A stretch of DNA of 35,175 nucleotides, from assembly GCA_021792835.1 (NCBI GenBank), contig JAJYTY010000014.1:1-35175 (forward strand), given 5' to 3'. This document shows, piece after piece, positions 34,041 through 35,175 of this stretch; positions within the stretch are counted from its first letter, which is position 1, and each line of letters begins with the position of its first letter. Made by a program: the position numbers and the translations under genes. This DNA comes from Pseudomonadota bacterium. Lineage in GTDB: Bacteria > Pseudomonadota > Gammaproteobacteria > Burkholderiales > Burkholderiaceae_C. The notes under the pieces were generated by a model that was given only the letters and a program-made list of their open reading frames with translations, was not told the origin of the DNA and searched no databases.

Positions 34041-34715
34041 TCAGATCGCGGTCCAGACGTACAGGTACAAGCTGTTGTTGCCGCTCGCGCCTTGCGATGA
34101 ACCGGCGAACTTGTTGTAGGTCGTGTATTGCAACCCGAGGCGCAGGTACTTCTCCGGATCGGCCCAGCTCTTGCCGAAGGGGTTCCAGTCGAACTCCCAC
34201 ACGACGCCGCTGGTCTCCGGGTTGGAGTTGGTGTAGCCTTTGTTCCCCGAGTACAGCACGGCATCGCTGCTGCCTGTCGTGTCGAAGAACTGGATGGTCG
34301 CTCCGTAGGTATTCTGGTACCAGTAGGCAGTATTGATGTTGGGGAAGTTCAGCGTGTTGCTCGCATTGTTGCTTCCGTTGCCCACATACTCGGCGCTGTA
34401 GCCCTGCTTCTCGCGCATGTACAGGCCATTGACCGTCACGGAGTTGGTCCCGCCGTCGATGTACTGATAGCTGGCGTCGACGCCGTAGTCCTTGAACTCG
34501 TTGGTGTCCGTTCTGACCCCGTCGTTGACCTTGGTGTTCATGCCGATCAGGCCGACTTCATAGTTCGACAGACCGCTGCTCGTCGAATAGTTGATGCGCC
34601 AGTAGGGGTTGTAGCCGTACACCGCGTCCGCTCCGCCGCCCTGCAACTGCTGGTTCCACCAGTTGGAGATGCCGTGGTAGAGGCCGCCCTCGAAGTACCA
34701 GTGGTTGTCCGGGGC
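34041..34715 (-). pseudogene. Outer-membrane beta-barrel protein, C-terminal part, N-terminus lost
   Basis: About 225 residues rich in Tyr, Asn, Gly and Ser show alternating barrel-type strands, for example DNHWYFEGGLYHGISNWW, YGYNPYWRINYST, KYLRLGLQYTTYNKF and the terminal LYLYVWTAI. The C-terminus matches a type of barrel protein often found beside multihaem cytochromes in betaproteobacteria and sometimes misnamed as cytochrome c. The formal start (TTG at 34646) is arbitrary, because the sense continues upstream to about 34715. There it meets LysR sequence, so the N-terminal half has been removed. It is probably not functional. Confidence 0.6.
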
Positions 34716-34957
34716 TTGACGTACGCGAGCGCGGCGAGCGGGTGCCCCTTCGCGACGACCAGAACCCGCTCATAGGCGAACACCGGCTCGAACATCAATC
34801 CGGGCTTGAACAGCGGGTCGGGCGTGACCAGCACGTCGATCTCGTATCCGAACAGCGCGCCGATGCCTCCAACCTGGAATCTCTGCTTCACATCCACGTC
34901 CACGCCCGGCCACGCCGCCAGATAGGGCGAGACAGTACGAAGCAGCGCGCCAGCTCC
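34709..34957 (-). pseudogene. MetR-like LysR regulator, effector-domain fragment
   Basis: About 80 residues match the effector-binding domain of MetR-type LysR regulators: VSPYLAAWPGVDVDVKQRF, GALFGYEIDVLVTPDPLF and KPGLMFEPVFAYERVLVVA. The DNA-binding N-terminus and the rest of the domain are missing. At its 3' end (about 34709–34720) it joins the barrel-protein frame. At its 5' end (about 34955) it gives way to another unrelated frame. MetR controls methionine synthesis genes, and the match is by motif only. Confidence 0.6.
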
Positions 34958-35175
34958 TCGCTGCTGGGGCGTTCATCGAAGAAAGGAGCGATGCGCAGCT
35001 CACCTACCGGATTCGCCTCGGCAGCGGCTCCACACCATTCCCCGGCTGGCTCGTCCAGCAGTTCCTTGCCCACCAAGTCATACGGCCGAGCTGCCGGGTA
35101 AGCGGAAGAACGCGCTTTGTGGCAACAGCCGTGTGAGCTGCGGTGGCGTTCGCAGCCAGAGCGCTGCGGACGCCA
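34955..35175 (-). pseudogene. Unrecognised open frame running to the window edge
   Basis: A minus-strand frame without stops runs from the window edge to about 34955, with coherent-looking residues YDLVGKELLDEPAGEW and ELRIAPFFDERPSSEELAR. It then goes out of phase with the LysR fragment. I do not recognise the family. It may be a real gene end or another relic. Confidence 0.25.

Noticed and set aside
1-35175. CRISPR arrays, tRNA or rRNA genes
   Set aside because: No regularly spaced repeats and no tRNA- or rRNA-like sequences were seen on either strand.

Overview
This 35.2 kb window is GC-rich DNA from a proteobacterium, most likely a betaproteobacterium of the Burkholderiales type. That placement rests on gene content and codon use only, and I hold the rank loosely. 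The core is a very compact aerobic cobalamin (vitamin B12) biosynthesis locus (about 8.2–33.0 kb). It is flanked on the left by signalling genes, several dealing with cyclic di-GMP, and on the right by gene fragments.

Left flank (1–8030). An insertion-sequence end carrying the C-terminus of an IS5-type transposase has cut into a large regulator, so only the tail of its GGDEF domain survives, followed by a globin-like sensor, a GAF domain, an EAL phosphodiesterase and a C-terminal CZB-like zinc domain. Next comes a CHASE-PAS-PAS hybrid histidine kinase with two receiver domains and an HPt domain, split by an apparent one-base deletion. A REC-HD-GYP response regulator follows directly and is probably its output partner.

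Control region (8031–8600). A cobalamin riboswitch (about 8227–8461) precedes the operon. Downstream are two hairpins and a possible 37-codon leader ORF that overlaps the cobU start.

Cob locus (8601–33022). The order is cobU, cobB, cobO, cobW, cobN, a ChlI-like AAA+ gene, a ChlD-like VWA frame, a DUF1636 gene, cbiB, cobD, cobT, cobS, cobC, cobQ, cobG, cobH, cobI, cobA, cobJ, cobK (minus strand), cobL, cobE, cobM, cobF and bluB (minus strand). Together these cover uroporphyrinogen III to hydrogenobyrinate by the oxygen-dependent route (CobA, I, G, J, M, F, K, L, H). They also cover amidation (CobB, CobQ), cobalt insertion (CobN plus ChlI/ChlD-like subunits), adenosylation (CobO), aminopropanol attachment (CobD, CbiB) and lower-ligand synthesis and attachment (BluB, CobT, CobU, CobS, CobC). 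No CobR-type cobalt reductase is visible. Most junctions are 4-base ATGA/GTGA overlaps, so translation is probably coupled.

The most interesting signal is at the chelatase junction. The ChlI-like frame ends just after an A7 run, with a UGA six bases later and a stem-loop beginning six bases after the run. A -1 shift joins it to the VWA frame. This is the layout of programmed frameshifting already reported for chlD genes beside cobN, in which one gene gives both the small (I) and medium (D) chelatase subunits.

Right flank (33023–35175). This looks like a patchwork of truncated genes: a DUF4382 fragment, the end of a heavy-metal RND pump, the C-terminal part of an outer-membrane barrel protein, and part of a MetR-like LysR regulator joined almost directly to the barrel fragment.
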